A stretch of 64,000 nucleotides of DNA, from assembly GCF_937616625.2 (NCBI RefSeq), contig NC_065576.1:23482628-23546627 (forward strand), given 5' to 3'. The notes below the pieces were generated by a model that saw nothing but the letters and a program-made list of their open reading frames with translations, was not told the DNA's origin and did not search any database. Both the position numbers and the translations under genes were made by a program. Positions 11,901 to 22,746 of the stretch are shown piece by piece. The first letter of the stretch is position 1, and each line of letters starts with the position of its first letter. This DNA comes from Mercurialis annua. Lineage: Eukaryota; Streptophyta; Magnoliopsida; Malpighiales; Euphorbiaceae.

Positions 11901-12780
11901 GTCGACTTCTTAACAGAAAATCTTCACCACTCATCACTGAAACCCTAGCCGTTTTCCGCTTGTCATTTCGCTGAGTATCGAAGCCGTTATCATCTGCCAA
12001 AGATCGCTGTCCGGTAAGTTTCCTGATTTCTTGGATTTCCAGATTTTGTTCTTGAACGACATTACGTAATTTGTTCGTTCTCTCTCGTTTCTAGATCGAA
12101 ATCAGAACCGTTTGATTCCAGACGATCTAGACTCACGTATCTACGTTTCCCTACCTCAGTTTCGCTGAACGGTACGCCGACGATCTCGTTTTAATCAATC
12201 CCGTTTCATCGTTTCGGTTTGCTATATATTTCTGTTTTGACTTTTGATTCCTGCCGAACCTTTCTGTTTCCCTTTGGCCATAGATTTGTTTGTTTGGCTT
12301 TTAAATCTCTTGGGTTATTGTTGTGTAAGATTTGAATGGTTTTGGGATCCATCGTTGCTTGACGTTCTTGTTCCGTTTTGAAATTGCCGTATGATTCATT
12401 TTGATTTCCATGAGATTGATTAATAACTATATGATTGTTGTGTGGGTTGTGATTATGATTAGTTGATGATTGTTATAGTCGTTTAAGAGTTGTGAGATTG
12501 GTTTCGGTTTTGAGCGTGAGTCCAGTAGCTTGAGGAAGCCTTCAATGGCATAGGCGGGCTGCTCCTTATTTGAACAAGGAAGATGATGGCTTAATAGCCA
12601 CTTTAGCCACCAAGTTATTTTGCTTAAATAAAATCAATCCTTTAAGTTTAACTTTAACTAATAACTTGGGTTTTATTTTGAATATAAATTAAATAGTGGA
12701 AATGATAGATAATCATAAATTAAGTTAATATAATTACTCGGGTAATTATATTTGTTTTCAAATGTCGTTTTGTCAAAAGT

Positions 12781-12985
12781 TGGCTAAATTACAATTTAGC
12801 CCCTAAACTTATTTTATAATTTAATTAAATGGATTCTTGGTTGGTTACTTCATATTTTATCTTAATTATAAAACAAGAGCTAATAATCGAGTTTGAACAT
12901 CAAATTGGCTAAATTACAATTTAGTCCCTAATTGGCAAAAGTACAGTTTAGTCCCTTATTGGCTAAAGTGCAATTTAGTCCCTAA
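12781..12985 (+). repeat. Palindromic ctaaatt repeats in LTR
   Basis: Four imperfect copies of a motif built on CTAAATT-AC-AATTTAG (a near-perfect palindrome) followed by tccct lie at about 12784, 12909, 12936 and 12963. They recur in the other LTRs of the family (near 21121, 36307 and 44659) and, in inverted form, in the solo LTR near 55960-56140. The role is unknown. They lie downstream of the predicted transcription start, in R or U5. Confidence 0.7.
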
Positions 12986-13691
12986 ACTTTTATTTGACTT
13001 ATATGATTAAGTTTTTGGGGTTGTAACTTGGGTTACTTGAAATTGAAGTTATTGAGTTCCGCTTTTAAAATGGATTATTATTTTGTTAAATTGTTTTATA
13101 AAGATAAACTCGGGTTTATATTTGATAAACGTTTTGAGTCGGATTAGACTTGGGTCATCCGACAAGTGAGGTTAGCTTGGTAGTTATTGGTAACTCGGCT
13201 AACCCACTATTTGGAAATTATTTGTTATTTAAAGTTATTAAATAATATTTATAAATTGGATTTAAGCGGGAACTCAATAGACTTATATTAATTGGGCTTT
13301 ATTACCGTTTGGATATAATTGTGTTACTTTGGATTGTTATTTACTACATGTTAACTGTGCTAGTCTTATGTGGTGTCTAGTACTCTTTAGAGTTAGGGTC
13401 TGATTTTAATAATTATTTTATTTGTCTAGACTCGTCTACTGTTCGTGCTTCAGAGGCGAACCAGAGTTAGTTGCTTGCCGGTATTTCACGCGGATTAGCA
13501 AGCAGTGAGTTTATATTTACTATTTATCGCTTTATTAAGTAAATTGTTATTTTAATATTAAATATATATATTGTACGTATATTTCGAACTGTTTTTATAT
13601 TATGGCTCTTAGTTGGAACGTGCTACCTAATGGGCATCATTAGGACTGCGTGCGCACCGGTATTGATCTGGGTAAGGTATATATGGAAATG

Positions 13692-13814
13692 TGGTAACTC
13701 GGTGTGAGCATAGCTCTCGGGACCAGGTAGAGTAACTCGGTGTAGCTCAGCTCTCGGGACTCTGGTATAAGTGTGGTTAGTGGTAACTCGGTGTAGCTCA
13801 GCTCTCGGGACCAG
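13692..13814 (+). repeat. Three-copy tandem motif in LTR
   Basis: A motif of about 30 bp, gtaactcggtgt...agctctcgggac, occurs three times at about 13693, 13732 and 13781, with spacers of roughly 10-20 bp. The same triplet is present in each LTR of the family, including the reverse-strand solo LTR at about 55125-55255. Conservation across subfamilies suggests a constrained element, possibly an RNA structure in the leader. Its function is not known. Confidence 0.75.
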
Positions 13815-14410
13815 ACCTATTGGATTATGATTATTATTTAGAATTGTGGATTAGGGTTCCAACTATTATCCGTAATATCGTTATTAAATGTTTTAAATGT
13901 TTTAAAGGTTTTCCACTTAATAAATGTAGATAGTGGTATGAACTCATCTCAGTATATCTGACCCCGTTGTTTTCCCAATTTTCCCAGGGTTATGATCTGA
14001 GAGAGTCGGGTGATCTCCGCATTTACTTTTCCTCGGAGGTTCCATTATTTTGATATACTGTCAAACTATTTTATTCTTAGACCGCAGTAGTTGATTAGAC
14101 GTCTTTACTATTATTACAGTTGTTTTGTCGGATTGGTTCGACTGGTTATATTGCTCTGGCATGTTTTGTAGTTATTTCGGATTATTTATGTTATGCCTAT
14201 TTTTAGACTCAGAATTGAATAAGCATGTTATATTAACTGTTGATTATTATAACTGCTAGTTTAGGCTGAAGTCTCGGTTGCCCCCGAGCATTGGTTTTCT
14301 GCAGGTTTATGTGTTTATGCTTTATATGGGAGGCTAGCTACGGGTTTCGGTACTACATTACCCATACCCTAGCGCCGGTCGCGATTCATGAAAATGGGTC
14401 GTGACAAACT

Positions 14411-14422
14411 TGGTATCAGAGC
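14411..14422 (+). other. Primer-binding site, tRNA-iMet
   Basis: The sequence tggtatcagagc, four bases after the 5' LTR, matches the 3' end of plant initiator-methionine tRNA. It primes minus-strand DNA synthesis. The remainder of the leader, 14423-14745, holds no gene that I can support. Confidence 0.93.
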
Positions 14423-14745
14423 TTTGGTTTCAAACCAAGGCCATTGCTTGCTATGTGTTTACTCTGTTAAGTTTGGTTGTGTCTTAGGAACTACTGCGGA
14501 TATAGGATTCTGTCATGTCTTTAAAAACGTCATCTATTGATTTTAAAACATTCTGCCTACACCAATAGGATTGCGTCGAGTTAGTCATTATTTGTTGATT
14601 TGATGCTTTTAATTGTTAATGCTATTTCACTTGGGTGAACATTTTATTGCTGTTGATTTCTTGGGAAATCCTATATGTTGCTTGTTTTGTTCATACTTGG
14701 GTATGAAATATCTGTTATTAAGTTGTTGTTGTTCAATCTTAGGAT

Positions 14746-17700
14746 ATGGACAACGTTATTCGTACTCGTGCTCGTGCTGCGGCAGAGCAAGAAGCTGTGG
14801 CTGATGATGCGATTTCTATGGAAGTCGATCAGAACGCACCACCAGTTCAGGCAAATGCTGGACGTGGTCGAGGTGGAGGTGCTGGCAGAGGTAGAGGTGC
14901 TGGTAGAGGCAGAGGAGCTGGTGCTGGTAGAGGTGGAGCTAGAGGGCGCGGTGCAGCTGGTGTTCAGGCACCGAATGTGCAGCAGGCACCAAATATGCAA
15001 GCGTTCGACTTCACTACTTTCTTGGCTGGCGTTGTCGAGATGCAGAACAATCAGGCTCTACTGCAGAATCAGTGTAATATACTGGGTCAGTTAGCGCAGC
15101 AACAGCAACCTCAGGTTGGTGCTGTAGCTGGTATTGGTGGAAATGCTGGTGACGGTCATATTCCAACAGACAGAGAGTTGGTGATGACCTACTTGAAGTT
15201 GAATCCGACTTCTTTTGATGGTACTGGGGATGCTCTTGACTTTTTGGAGGAATTTGAGTACAACAGTCAGAGGATTCAAGCGTCTGATCGTCAATCAGTG
15301 ATGCTTGTGGAAATGTCGCTGAAGGGTCCAGCTAAGGATTGGTATCGCGATAACATCAGGCCAGTTATGGATACTTTGCCTTGGGCTGATTTTGTGACCA
15401 GGTTCAGAGGTTACTATCTACCCTTCTCTGTTACTGAGAGTTTCAGAGAAAAGCTGCTCACTTTGAAGAAGGGGGATAGATCAGTGACAGACTACACTAC
15501 TGAGTTTGTACGTTTGGGGCGGTTTGCTACAGATCTACAGGGTGATCAAGAGCGAGTGAACGACCGTTATGTTAGGGGTTTAGGCTCGGAGTTTCTTCCT
15601 TTGCTGATAGGGACAAACATGGAGTTTGCCCGGTTAGTGGATAGTGCGCGGCGGATGGAAAATTCGATGGTTCAGTTTGGGACGATCTCTGACCCTTTCC
15701 AGAATCAGAAGGGAAAGAGTGACGTTCCTAGTGGGGGGCAGCAGGCCCCAGTGCAGCATGGTAGTGGGAACTACTACAGTGGCTCTTCTCAGGCCAACAG
15801 GGGGAGTCGACGGACTCACAACAAAGGGAGGCATAGTGCCAGGAGTGCTCCGTACAGTTCCAGTAGCAGTGGGAGCAACCATGGTTCAGGACGCGGGTAC
15901 AGTGGTGGATCGAACATTCCGTTCTGCCAGAATTGCAGACGCAGGCACTATGGTCAGTGTCAGTTAGCTCCTGGAGGTTGTTTTACTTGTGGCCAGCCGG
16001 GTCATTTTTCTAGGGAGTGTCCGACATCTGGGCAGCAGATGTCTAACTCCAGTGTGGCGCAGTCATCTTATCAGCAGCAGAGACCTGCGTTTACACAGTC
16101 TGTAGGGTACTCTCAACCTGCAGCATCTTTTGGTGGCCAGCGGGGCCGTGGTTCTGGTGGCAGAGGTTTTGGTGGCCGTGGTAACGGCGGTAGGGGTTCC
16201 AACGGTTATGGTACTGGACAGAGTTCGCAGCAGCAGCCGCATGGTCAGGCCAGAGTGTTCGCACTTACTCCTCAGGATGCGCGTGCATCAAATGCTGTGG
16301 TGCAAGGTACCATTCCGATTTCTTTTACTGATGCTTTGGTATTATTTGATGCGGGTGCGACCCATTCGTTTGTTTCTACTTGTTTTGCTGGGAAATTGGG
16401 TAGAGCACCATCTGTTTTGAGTGAACCTCTAGCTGTGTCTACACCTATGTCTGAAGGTGTAGTAGTGGACGTCGTCTATCCTTCTTGTCCTTTGGTTATT
16501 CAGGGTAGAGAATTATGTGCTGATTTGATTGTACTTGACGTTCTTTCTTTTGATGTTATCTTGGGGATGGACTGGTTGTCACGCCATTATGCTTCTATTG
16601 ACTGTCGAGAGAAGTCAGTCGAGTTCAGGATTCCAGGTGGTCTACCTTTTTCCTTTCAGGGAGAAAAGGCAGAGACACCTAAGAATCTGATTTCCGCCAT
16701 CAAGGCGAAGCGGATGTTAGGCAAGGGTTGCCAGGGTTTTCTTGCTGTGGTTCGTGATTTGGAGACTAGTAGTGGTGATATGCATAGTGTTCCGATAGTG
16801 AATGAGTTCACTGATGTGTTTCCAGAGGAATTGCCTGGATTACCACCTGATCGTGATATTGAGTTTTGCATTGATGTGGTTTCTGGTACAGCTCCGATTT
16901 CGATACCGCCGTATCGGATGGCTCCTGCAGAGTTGAAGGAGTTGAAGGACCAGTTACAAGAGTTGTTGGATAGCGGGTTCATCAGACCGAGTATTTCTCC
17001 GTGGGGTGCTCCAGTTCTGTTTGTAAAGAAGAAGGACGGTTCCTTTCGGCTCTGTATCGACTACAGACAGTTGAATAAGGCTACTGTCAAGAACAGATAT
17101 CCTCTTCCTCGCATCGATGATCTGTTTGACCAGTTGCAGGGTGCGAAGTGTTTTTCCAAGATTGATTTGAGGTCTGGGTATCATCAGCTTCGGATCCGTG
17201 ATGCAGATGTGCCTAAGACTGCTTTTCAGACTCGTTATGGACATTTTGAGTTTCTGGTTATGTCCTTTGGTCTGACGAACGCACCAGCAGCATTTATGGA
17301 TATGATGAACAGAGTGTTCAAGCCGTTTTTGGATCAATTTGTTATCGTCTTCATTGATGACATTTTGATCTATTCTCGGAGTGAGGAGGAGCATGCTTAC
17401 CATTTGAGGACTATACTACAGACGTTGCGTGAGCATCAGTTGTATGCTAAGTTCTCAAAATGTGAGTTCTGGTTGGATCAGGTTACCTTTCTAGGACACG
17501 TGGTGTCGAAAGATGGGATCAAGGTTGATCCGAAGAAGATTGAGGCGGTCATGGATTGGCAAAGGCCAAGGTCAGTTACCGAGATCAGAAGTTTTCTGGG
17601 TTTAGCTGGTTACTATCGTCGGTTCGTGCAAGATTTCTCCAGAATATCTGCACCTTTGACTAAACTGACACAGAAGGGTGTCAAGTTTGAGTGGACTGAC

Positions 17701-18423
17701 AAGTGCGAGGCGAGCTTTGAGAAGCTCAAGGAGATTTTGACTACAGCTCCGGTGTTGGCATTGCCTTCTGGCATTGATGGTTTCACAGTGTATTGTGATG
17801 CGTCTCGGATTGGTTTGGGTTGCGTTCTGATGCAACATGGCCAGGTGATTGCCTATGCTTCCAGACAGTTGAAGAAGCATGAGGTGAATTACCCTACTCA
17901 TGATTTAGAGTTGGCAGCTGTGGTTTTTGCGCTGAAAATTTGGAGGCATTATTTGTATGGTGCTACTTGTGAGATTTTCACTGATCATAAGAGTCTGAAA
18001 TATATCTTTGATCAGAGAGAGTTGAACTTGAGACAGAGGAGGTGGTTAGAGTTGCTGAAAGACTACGACTGTACTATTCAGTACCATCCTGGTAAGGCTA
18101 ATGTGGTAGCCGATGCGTTGAGTCGCAAGTCTTCGGGCAGCTTGGCTCATATTTCTGAGATTGGGCGTAGACCCATGGTTAGAGAGTGGCACAGTTTGAT
18201 AGCTTCGGGCTATGGTTTTCAGATTTCTCAGACTGGTTGTTTGTTAGCACAGTTGCAAGTGCAACCCGTTTTGATTGATCGGATCAAAGCTTTACAAGCT
18301 GAGGATCCACAATTGAAACGGATTATTGAGGAAGTTCAGCAGGATGGAAATTCTGAGTTTACTTTTGTGGATGGTGTTCTGAGACATGGTTCGAGATTGT
18401 GTGTCCGGATTCAGATGGTTTGA
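14746..18423 (+). CDS. Gag-protease-RT-RNase H part of chromovirus polyprotein (frameshifted)
   Basis: This 1225-residue frame starts at the ATG just after a T-rich tract. Residues 38-72 are a Gly/Arg-rich tail; about 150-300 is the retrotransposon Gag core. The zinc knuckle C-x2-C-x4-H-x4-C is at 412-425 ([14 protein letters not shown]). Aspartic protease has DAGATH at 535-540. Reverse transcriptase spans about 715-890, with motif [11 protein letters not shown] near 805 and the catalytic FIDD at 869-872. RNase H has D1018 (YCDAS), E1055 and D1080 (FTDHKSL). A missing T at about 18403, seen against elements 2 and 3, shifts the frame after residue 1220, so the last five residues are out of family and the protein ends before integrase. 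Without the indel the frame would be about 1649 codons. Confidence 0.95.
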   Translation: MDNVIRTRARAAAEQEAVADDAISMEVDQNAPPVQANAGRGRGGGAGRGRGAGRGRGAGAGRGGARGRGAAGVQAPNVQQAPNMQAFDFTTFLAGVVEMQNNQALLQNQCNILGQLAQQQQPQVGAVAGIGGNAGDGHIPTDRELVMTYLKLNPTSFDGTGDALDFLEEFEYNSQRIQASDRQSVMLVEMSLKGPAKDWYRDNIRPVMDTLPWADFVTRFRGYYLPFSVTESFREKLLTLKKGDRSVTDYTTEFVRLGRFATDLQGDQERVNDRYVRGLGSEFLPLLIGTNMEFARLVDSARRMENSMVQFGTISDPFQNQKGKSDVPSGGQQAPVQHGSGNYYSGSSQANRGSRRTHNKGRHSARSAPYSSSSSGSNHGSGRGYSGGSNIPFCQNCRRRHYGQCQLAPGGCFTCGQPGHFSRECPTSGQQMSNSSVAQSSYQQQRPAFTQSVGYSQPAASFGGQRGRGSGGRGFGGRGNGGRGSNGYGTGQSSQQQPHGQARVFALTPQDARASNAVVQGTIPISFTDALVLFDAGATHSFVSTCFAGKLGRAPSVLSEPLAVSTPMSEGVVVDVVYPSCPLVIQGRELCADLIVLDVLSFDVILGMDWLSRHYASIDCREKSVEFRIPGGLPFSFQGEKAETPKNLISAIKAKRMLGKGCQGFLAVVRDLETSSGDMHSVPIVNEFTDVFPEELPGLPPDRDIEFCIDVVSGTAPISIPPYRMAPAELKELKDQLQELLDSGFIRPSISPWGAPVLFVKKKDGSFRLCIDYRQLNKATVKNRYPLPRIDDLFDQLQGAKCFSKIDLRSGYHQLRIRDADVPKTAFQTRYGHFEFLVMSFGLTNAPAAFMDMMNRVFKPFLDQFVIVFIDDILIYSRSEEEHAYHLRTILQTLREHQLYAKFSKCEFWLDQVTFLGHVVSKDGIKVDPKKIEAVMDWQRPRSVTEIRSFLGLAGYYRRFVQDFSRISAPLTKLTQKGVKFEWTDKCEASFEKLKEILTTAPVLALPSGIDGFTVYCDASRIGLGCVLMQHGQVIAYASRQLKKHEVNYPTHDLELAAVVFALKIWRHYLYGATCEIFTDHKSLKYIFDQRELNLRQRRWLELLKDYDCTIQYHPGKANVVADALSRKSSGSLAHISEIGRRPMVREWHSLIASGYGFQISQTGCLLAQLQVQPVLIDRIKALQAEDPQLKRIIEEVQQDGNSEFTFVDGVLRHGSRLCVRIQMV

Positions 18424-19694
18424 GGGACCAGATTCTGGAAGAAGCGCACAAGTCTGCTTATAGTGTTCATCCGGGTTCTACTAAGATGTACCATGATCTT
18501 AAGGGTACCTACTGGTGGAGCGGGATGAAGAAGGATGTCGCTGAGTATGTTTCTAAGTGTCTGACGTGCCAGCAGGTGAAGCTGGAGCATCAGAGACCTT
18601 TTGGCTATCTGCAGCCACTACCTATTCCAGAGTGGAAGTGGGAGCGGATTGCTATGGATTTTGTGGTTGGGTTACCACGTACTCGACAGGGATACGACTC
18701 CATCTGGGTGATAGTTGACCGTATGACCAAGTCAGCTCATTTCCTTCCGATTAAGGTTTCGTATACTGCTTCGAGGTTGGCTCAGTTGTACATCGACAGG
18801 ATTGTCAGTTTGCATGGTGTACCGGTTTCTATTGTTTCAGACAGAGGTTCTGTGTTTACTTCGAGGTTTTGGAAAGCGTTACAGGAATCCTTGGGTTCTC
18901 GGTTGGATTTCAGTACAGCTTTTCATCCTCAGACTGACGGTCAGTCTGAGAGGACTATTCAGACGTTGGAGGATATGCTCAGGATGTGTGTTCTCGATTT
19001 TCAGGGTAGCTGGGATACTCATTTGCCGTTGATTGAGTTTTCCTATAACAACAGTTATCATGCGAGTATCGAGATGGCGCCGTATGAGGCTTTGTACGGG
19101 CGCAAGTGTAGATCTCCTATCTGTTGGGAGGAGGTCGGAGAGCGTAAACTCTCGGGAGCGGAGATTATTCAGATTACCTCTGAGAAGGTACCGTTGATTA
19201 AGCGGAGGTTAGAGACTGCTTTTAGTCGGCATAAGAGTTATGCTGATCCGAAGAGGAAAGACATTGAGTTCCAGGTTGGTGATTTCGTATTTCTTCGGGT
19301 TTCGCCTATGAAAGGCGTGGTTCGTTTTGGTGTCAAGGGAAAGTTGGCACCGAGGTATATTGGTCCTTATGAGATTTCGGAGAGGATTGGAGCTGTGGCT
19401 TATCGTCTGGTTCTACCGCCAGATATGTCGTTAGTACATCCTGTGTTTCACGTGTCTATGTTGAGAAAGTGCATTTCTGATCCTTCGCACGTGATTGTGC
19501 CTCAGAGTGTTGAGATTGACCAGGAGCTGTCCTATGAGGAACAGCCAGTTGAGATTGTTGATACGCAGGTGCGTAAATTGCGGAACAAGGAGATTCCGAT
19601 GGTCAAAGTTCTCTGGCGCAATCATTTTGTAGAGGAGTGTACTTGGGAGACCGAGTTGGATATGCGGAATCGCTATCCTTTTCTATTTCCGTGA
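18399..19694 (+). pseudogene. Integrase and chromodomain part, severed by frameshift
   Basis: This is the continuation of the polyprotein in the next frame, 431 codons counted from an internal codon that is not a natural start. The zinc-binding HHCC domain uses H17, H24, C54 and C57. The catalytic D,D-35-E triad fits D87 (MDFV), D148 (SDRG) and E184 (SERT). A GPY/F-like segment near PRYIGPYEI precedes the last 50 residues, which contain VKVLWRNH and TWE and resemble a chromodomain ending in YPFLFP. In chromoviruses this tail directs integration to marked heterochromatin. Translation from the normal gag start would not reach this part because of the 1-bp deletion near 18403. Confidence 0.93.
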
Positions 19695-19805
19695 GGTACA
19701 ATATCTTGTTTTTTCTGTGACTTTTATGATTTTTACTTGTGTTACGTGTTGTTCTGATGGTAATTGCTTATCGTGTTAAATTCGAGGACGAATTTTTAAT
19801 TAGTT

Positions 19806-19813
19806 GGGGAGAA
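19806..19813 (+). other. Polypurine tract of element 1
   Basis: The tract ggggagaa abuts the 3' LTR and would prime plus-strand synthesis. The 119 bp between the stop codon and the LTR hold nothing else that I recognise. Confidence 0.9.
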
Positions 19814-22746
19814 TGTAATATCCCGTAAAATTTTAAATTTATTTTTGTTAATTTCCGACGTGGTTCCGGATGTGTTTTGGGGGGGGTATTTGAAGTTTCG
19901 TAAATTGTTATGGTTCGATTCATTTTTGGTTCGGTTTTTTTTTTAAAAAAAAAAGGAATTTTCTTCTTGGGTTGTGGTTCAACCGAAGTGGTTGAACCAC
20001 TTCTGGTTAACTCAGGTCTCAACCGAGACCTGAGATTTAATTGCGATTCCCGTTCGAGAATCCAAGGATTCTCGAACGAGAATCCTTTTTCTGGCCTGTT
20101 CCCGTTCGGGAACAGGCCCATTCTCGAACGGGAACAGGCCAAATATGGCCATTCCCGTTCGTGAATGGTAACAGCCCTTGGACCCCTTCGCCCGGCCCTG
20201 TTCGCACTCATTTTCGACCCATCTCCTCTCGATATTTAAAGTCGACTTCTTAACAGAAAATCTTCACCACTCATCACTGAAACCCTAGCCGTTTTCCGCT
20301 TGTCTTTCGCTGAGTATCGAAGCCGTTATCATCTGCCAAAGATCGCTGTCCGGTAAGTTTCCTGATTTCTTGGATTTCCAGATTTTGTTCTTGAACGACA
20401 TTACGTAATTTGGTTCGTTCTCTCTCGTTTCTAGATCGAAATCAGAACCGTTTGATTCCAGACGATCTAGACTCACGTATCTACGTTTCCCTACCTCAGT
20501 TTCGCTGAACGGTACGCCGACGATCTCGTTTTAATCAATCCCGTTTCATCGTTTCGGTTTGCTATATATTTCTGTTTTGACTTTTGATTCCTGCCGAACC
20601 TTTCTGTTTCCCTTTGGCCATAGATTTGTTTGTTTGGCTTTTAAATCTCTTGGGTTATTGTTGTGTAAGATTTGAATGGTTTTGGGATCCATCGTTGCTT
20701 GACGTTCTTGTTCCGTTTTGAAATTGCCGTATGATTCATTTTGATTTCCATGAGATTGATTAATAACTATATGATTGTTGTGTGGGTTGTGATTATGATT
20801 AGTTGATGATTGTTATAGTCGTTTAAGAGTTGTGAGATTGGTTTCGGTTTTGAGCGTGAGTCCAGTAGCTTGAGGAAGCCTTCAATGGCATAGGCGGGCT
20901 GCTCCTTATTTGAACAAGGAAGATGATGGCTTAATAGCCACTTTAGCCACCAAGTTATTTTGCTTAAATAAAATCAATCCTTTAAGTTTAACTTTAACTA
21001 ATAACTTGGGTTTTATTTTGAATATAAATTAAATAGTGGAAATGATAGATAATCATAAATTAAGTTAATATAATTACTCGGGTAATTATATTTGTTTTCA
21101 AATGTCGTTTTGTCAAAAGTTGGCTAAATTACAATTTAGCCCCTAAACTTATTTTATAATTTAATTAAATGGATTCTTGGTTGGTTACTTCATATTTTAT
21201 CTTAATTATAAAACAAGAGCTAATAATCGAGTTTGAACATCAAATTGGCTAAATTACAATTTAGTCCCTAATTGGCAAAAGTACAGTTTAGTCCCTTATT
21301 GGCTAAAGTGCAATTTAGTCCCTAAACTTTTATTTGACTTATATGATTAAGTTTTTGGGGTTGTAACTTGGGTTACTTGAAATTGAAGTTATTGAGTTCC
21401 GCTTTTAAAATGGATTATTATTTTGTTAAATTGTTTTATAAAGATAAACTCGGGTTTATATTTGATAAACGTTTTGAGTCGGATTAGACTTGGGTCATCC
21501 GACAAGTGAGGTTAGCTTGGTAGTTATTGGTAACTCGGCTAACCCACTATTTGGAAATTATTTGTTATTTAAAGTTATTAAATAATATTTATAAATTGGA
21601 TTTAAGCGGGAACTCAATAGACTTATATTAATTGGGCTTTATTACCGTTTGGATATAATTGTGTTACTTTGGATTGTTATTTACTACATGTTAACTGTGC
21701 TAGTCTTATGTGGTGTCTAGTACTCTTTAGAGTTAGGGTCTGATTTTAATAATTATTTTATTTGTCTAGACTCGTCTACTGTTCGTGCTTCAGAGGCGAA
21801 CCAGAGTTAGTTGCTTGCCGGTATTTCACGCGGATTAGCAAGCAGTGAGTTTATATTTACTATTTATCGCTTTATTAAGTAAATTGTTATTTTAATATTA
21901 AATATATATACTGTACGTATATTTCGAACTGTTTTTATATTATGGCTCTTAGTTGGAACGTGCTACCTAATGGGCATCATTAGGACTGCGTGCGCACCGG
22001 TATTGATCTGGGTAAGGTATATATGGAAATGTGGTAACTCGGTGTGAGCATAGCTCTCGGGACCAGGTAGAGTAACTCGGTGTAGCTCAGCTCTCGGGAC
22101 TCTGGTATAAGTGTGGTTAGTGGTAACTCGGTGTAGCTCAGCTCTCGGGACCAGACCTATTGGATTATGATTATTATTTAGAATTGTGGATTAGGGCTCC
22201 AACTATTATCCGTAATATCGTTATTAAATGTTTTAAATGTTTTAAAGGTTTTCCACTTAATAAATGTAGATAGTGGTATGAACTCATCTCAGTATATCTG
22301 ACCCCGTTGTTTTCCCAATTTTCCCAGGGTTATGATCTGAGAGAGTCGGGTGATCTCCGCATTTACTTTTCCTCGGATGTTCCATTATTTTGATATACTG
22401 TCAAACTATTTTATTCTTAGACCGCAGTAGTTGATTAGACGTCTTTACTATTATTACAGTTGTTTTGTCGGATTGGTTCGACTGGTTATATTGCTCTGGC
22501 ATGTTTTGTAGTTATTTCGGATTATTTATGTTATGCCTATTTTTAGACTCAGAATTGAATAAGCATGTTATATTAACTGTTGATTATTATAACTGCTAGT
22601 TTAGGCTGAAGTCTCGGTTGCCCCCGAGCATTGGTTTTCTGCAGGTTTATGTGTTTATGCTTTATATGGGAGGCTAGCTACGGGTTTCGGTACTACATTA
22701 CCCATACCCTAGCGCCGGTCGCGATTCATGAAAATGGGTCGTGACA
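19814..22746 (+). repeat. 3' LTR of element 1
   Basis: The LTR is 2933 bp and has the same ends and internal order as the 5' copy. It keeps the 16-bp hairpin arm that the 5' LTR lost, so the full palindrome ggcctgttcccg...cgggaacaggcc is intact near 20092-20117. Its TTCnnGAA cluster runs from 20053 to 20165. It is followed directly by the target duplicate acatg and satellite. Confidence 0.97.

Larger units (their letters stand above)
11492..14406 (+). repeat. 5' LTR of element 1
   Basis: The LTR is 2915 bp, starting tgtaatatcccg and ending gggtcgtgaca. Compared with its partner at 19814-22746 I count about three substitutions, two 1-bp indels, a different T/A homopolymer tract near 11615 and one 16-bp deletion at about 11767 inside a hairpin. 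In order it holds two hairpins (11650-11676 and 11687-11710), a TTCnnGAA cluster, a TATA-like box, a candidate splice donor, a series of ctaaatt palindromes and a triplicated cggtgt motif. It serves as promoter and, with its partner, as the ends recognised by integrase. Confidence 0.97.
12014..14742 (+). other. Candidate leader intron of element 1
   Basis: A strong plant-like 5' splice site, G|GTAAGT, lies at 12014, roughly 90 bp after the predicted transcription start. A T-rich tract ending in cttag places an AG acceptor at 14741-14742, three bases before the gag ATG. Splicing would remove a 2.7-kb leader with many upstream ATGs and also the primer-binding site, giving an mRNA for translation distinct from full-length genomic RNA. 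Both sites are conserved in element 3 (35513 and 38274). No transcript evidence is available, so this is a hypothesis. Confidence 0.3.
11492..22746 (+). mobile_element. Element 1: complete Tekay/Del-type chromovirus
   Basis: This is a complete Ty3/gypsy LTR retrotransposon of 11255 bp inserted in the satellite. Both ends are TG...CA, and the 5-bp target duplication acatg is present at 11487-11491 and 22747-22751. Order: 5' LTR, tRNA-Met primer site, gag, protease, reverse transcriptase, RNase H, integrase, chromodomain-like tail, polypurine tract, 3' LTR. This gene order, the chromodomain-like tail and the very long LTRs fit the Tekay (Del) clade of chromoviruses. The LTRs differ at only a few sites, so the insertion is young. 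A 1-bp deletion near 18403 splits the polyprotein, so the copy is probably unable to move by itself, although its parent was active recently. Confidence 0.96.

Noticed and set aside
14613..14804. Small frame spanning the leader and gag start of element 1
   Set aside because: It overlaps gag in another frame; in element 3 the frame diverges at a small indel, so it is not conserved.
14671..15000. Serine/threonine-rich open frame on the reverse strand, and the overlapping plus-strand frame 14675-15094
   Set aside because: They are shadow frames of the Gly/Arg-rich gag N-terminus.
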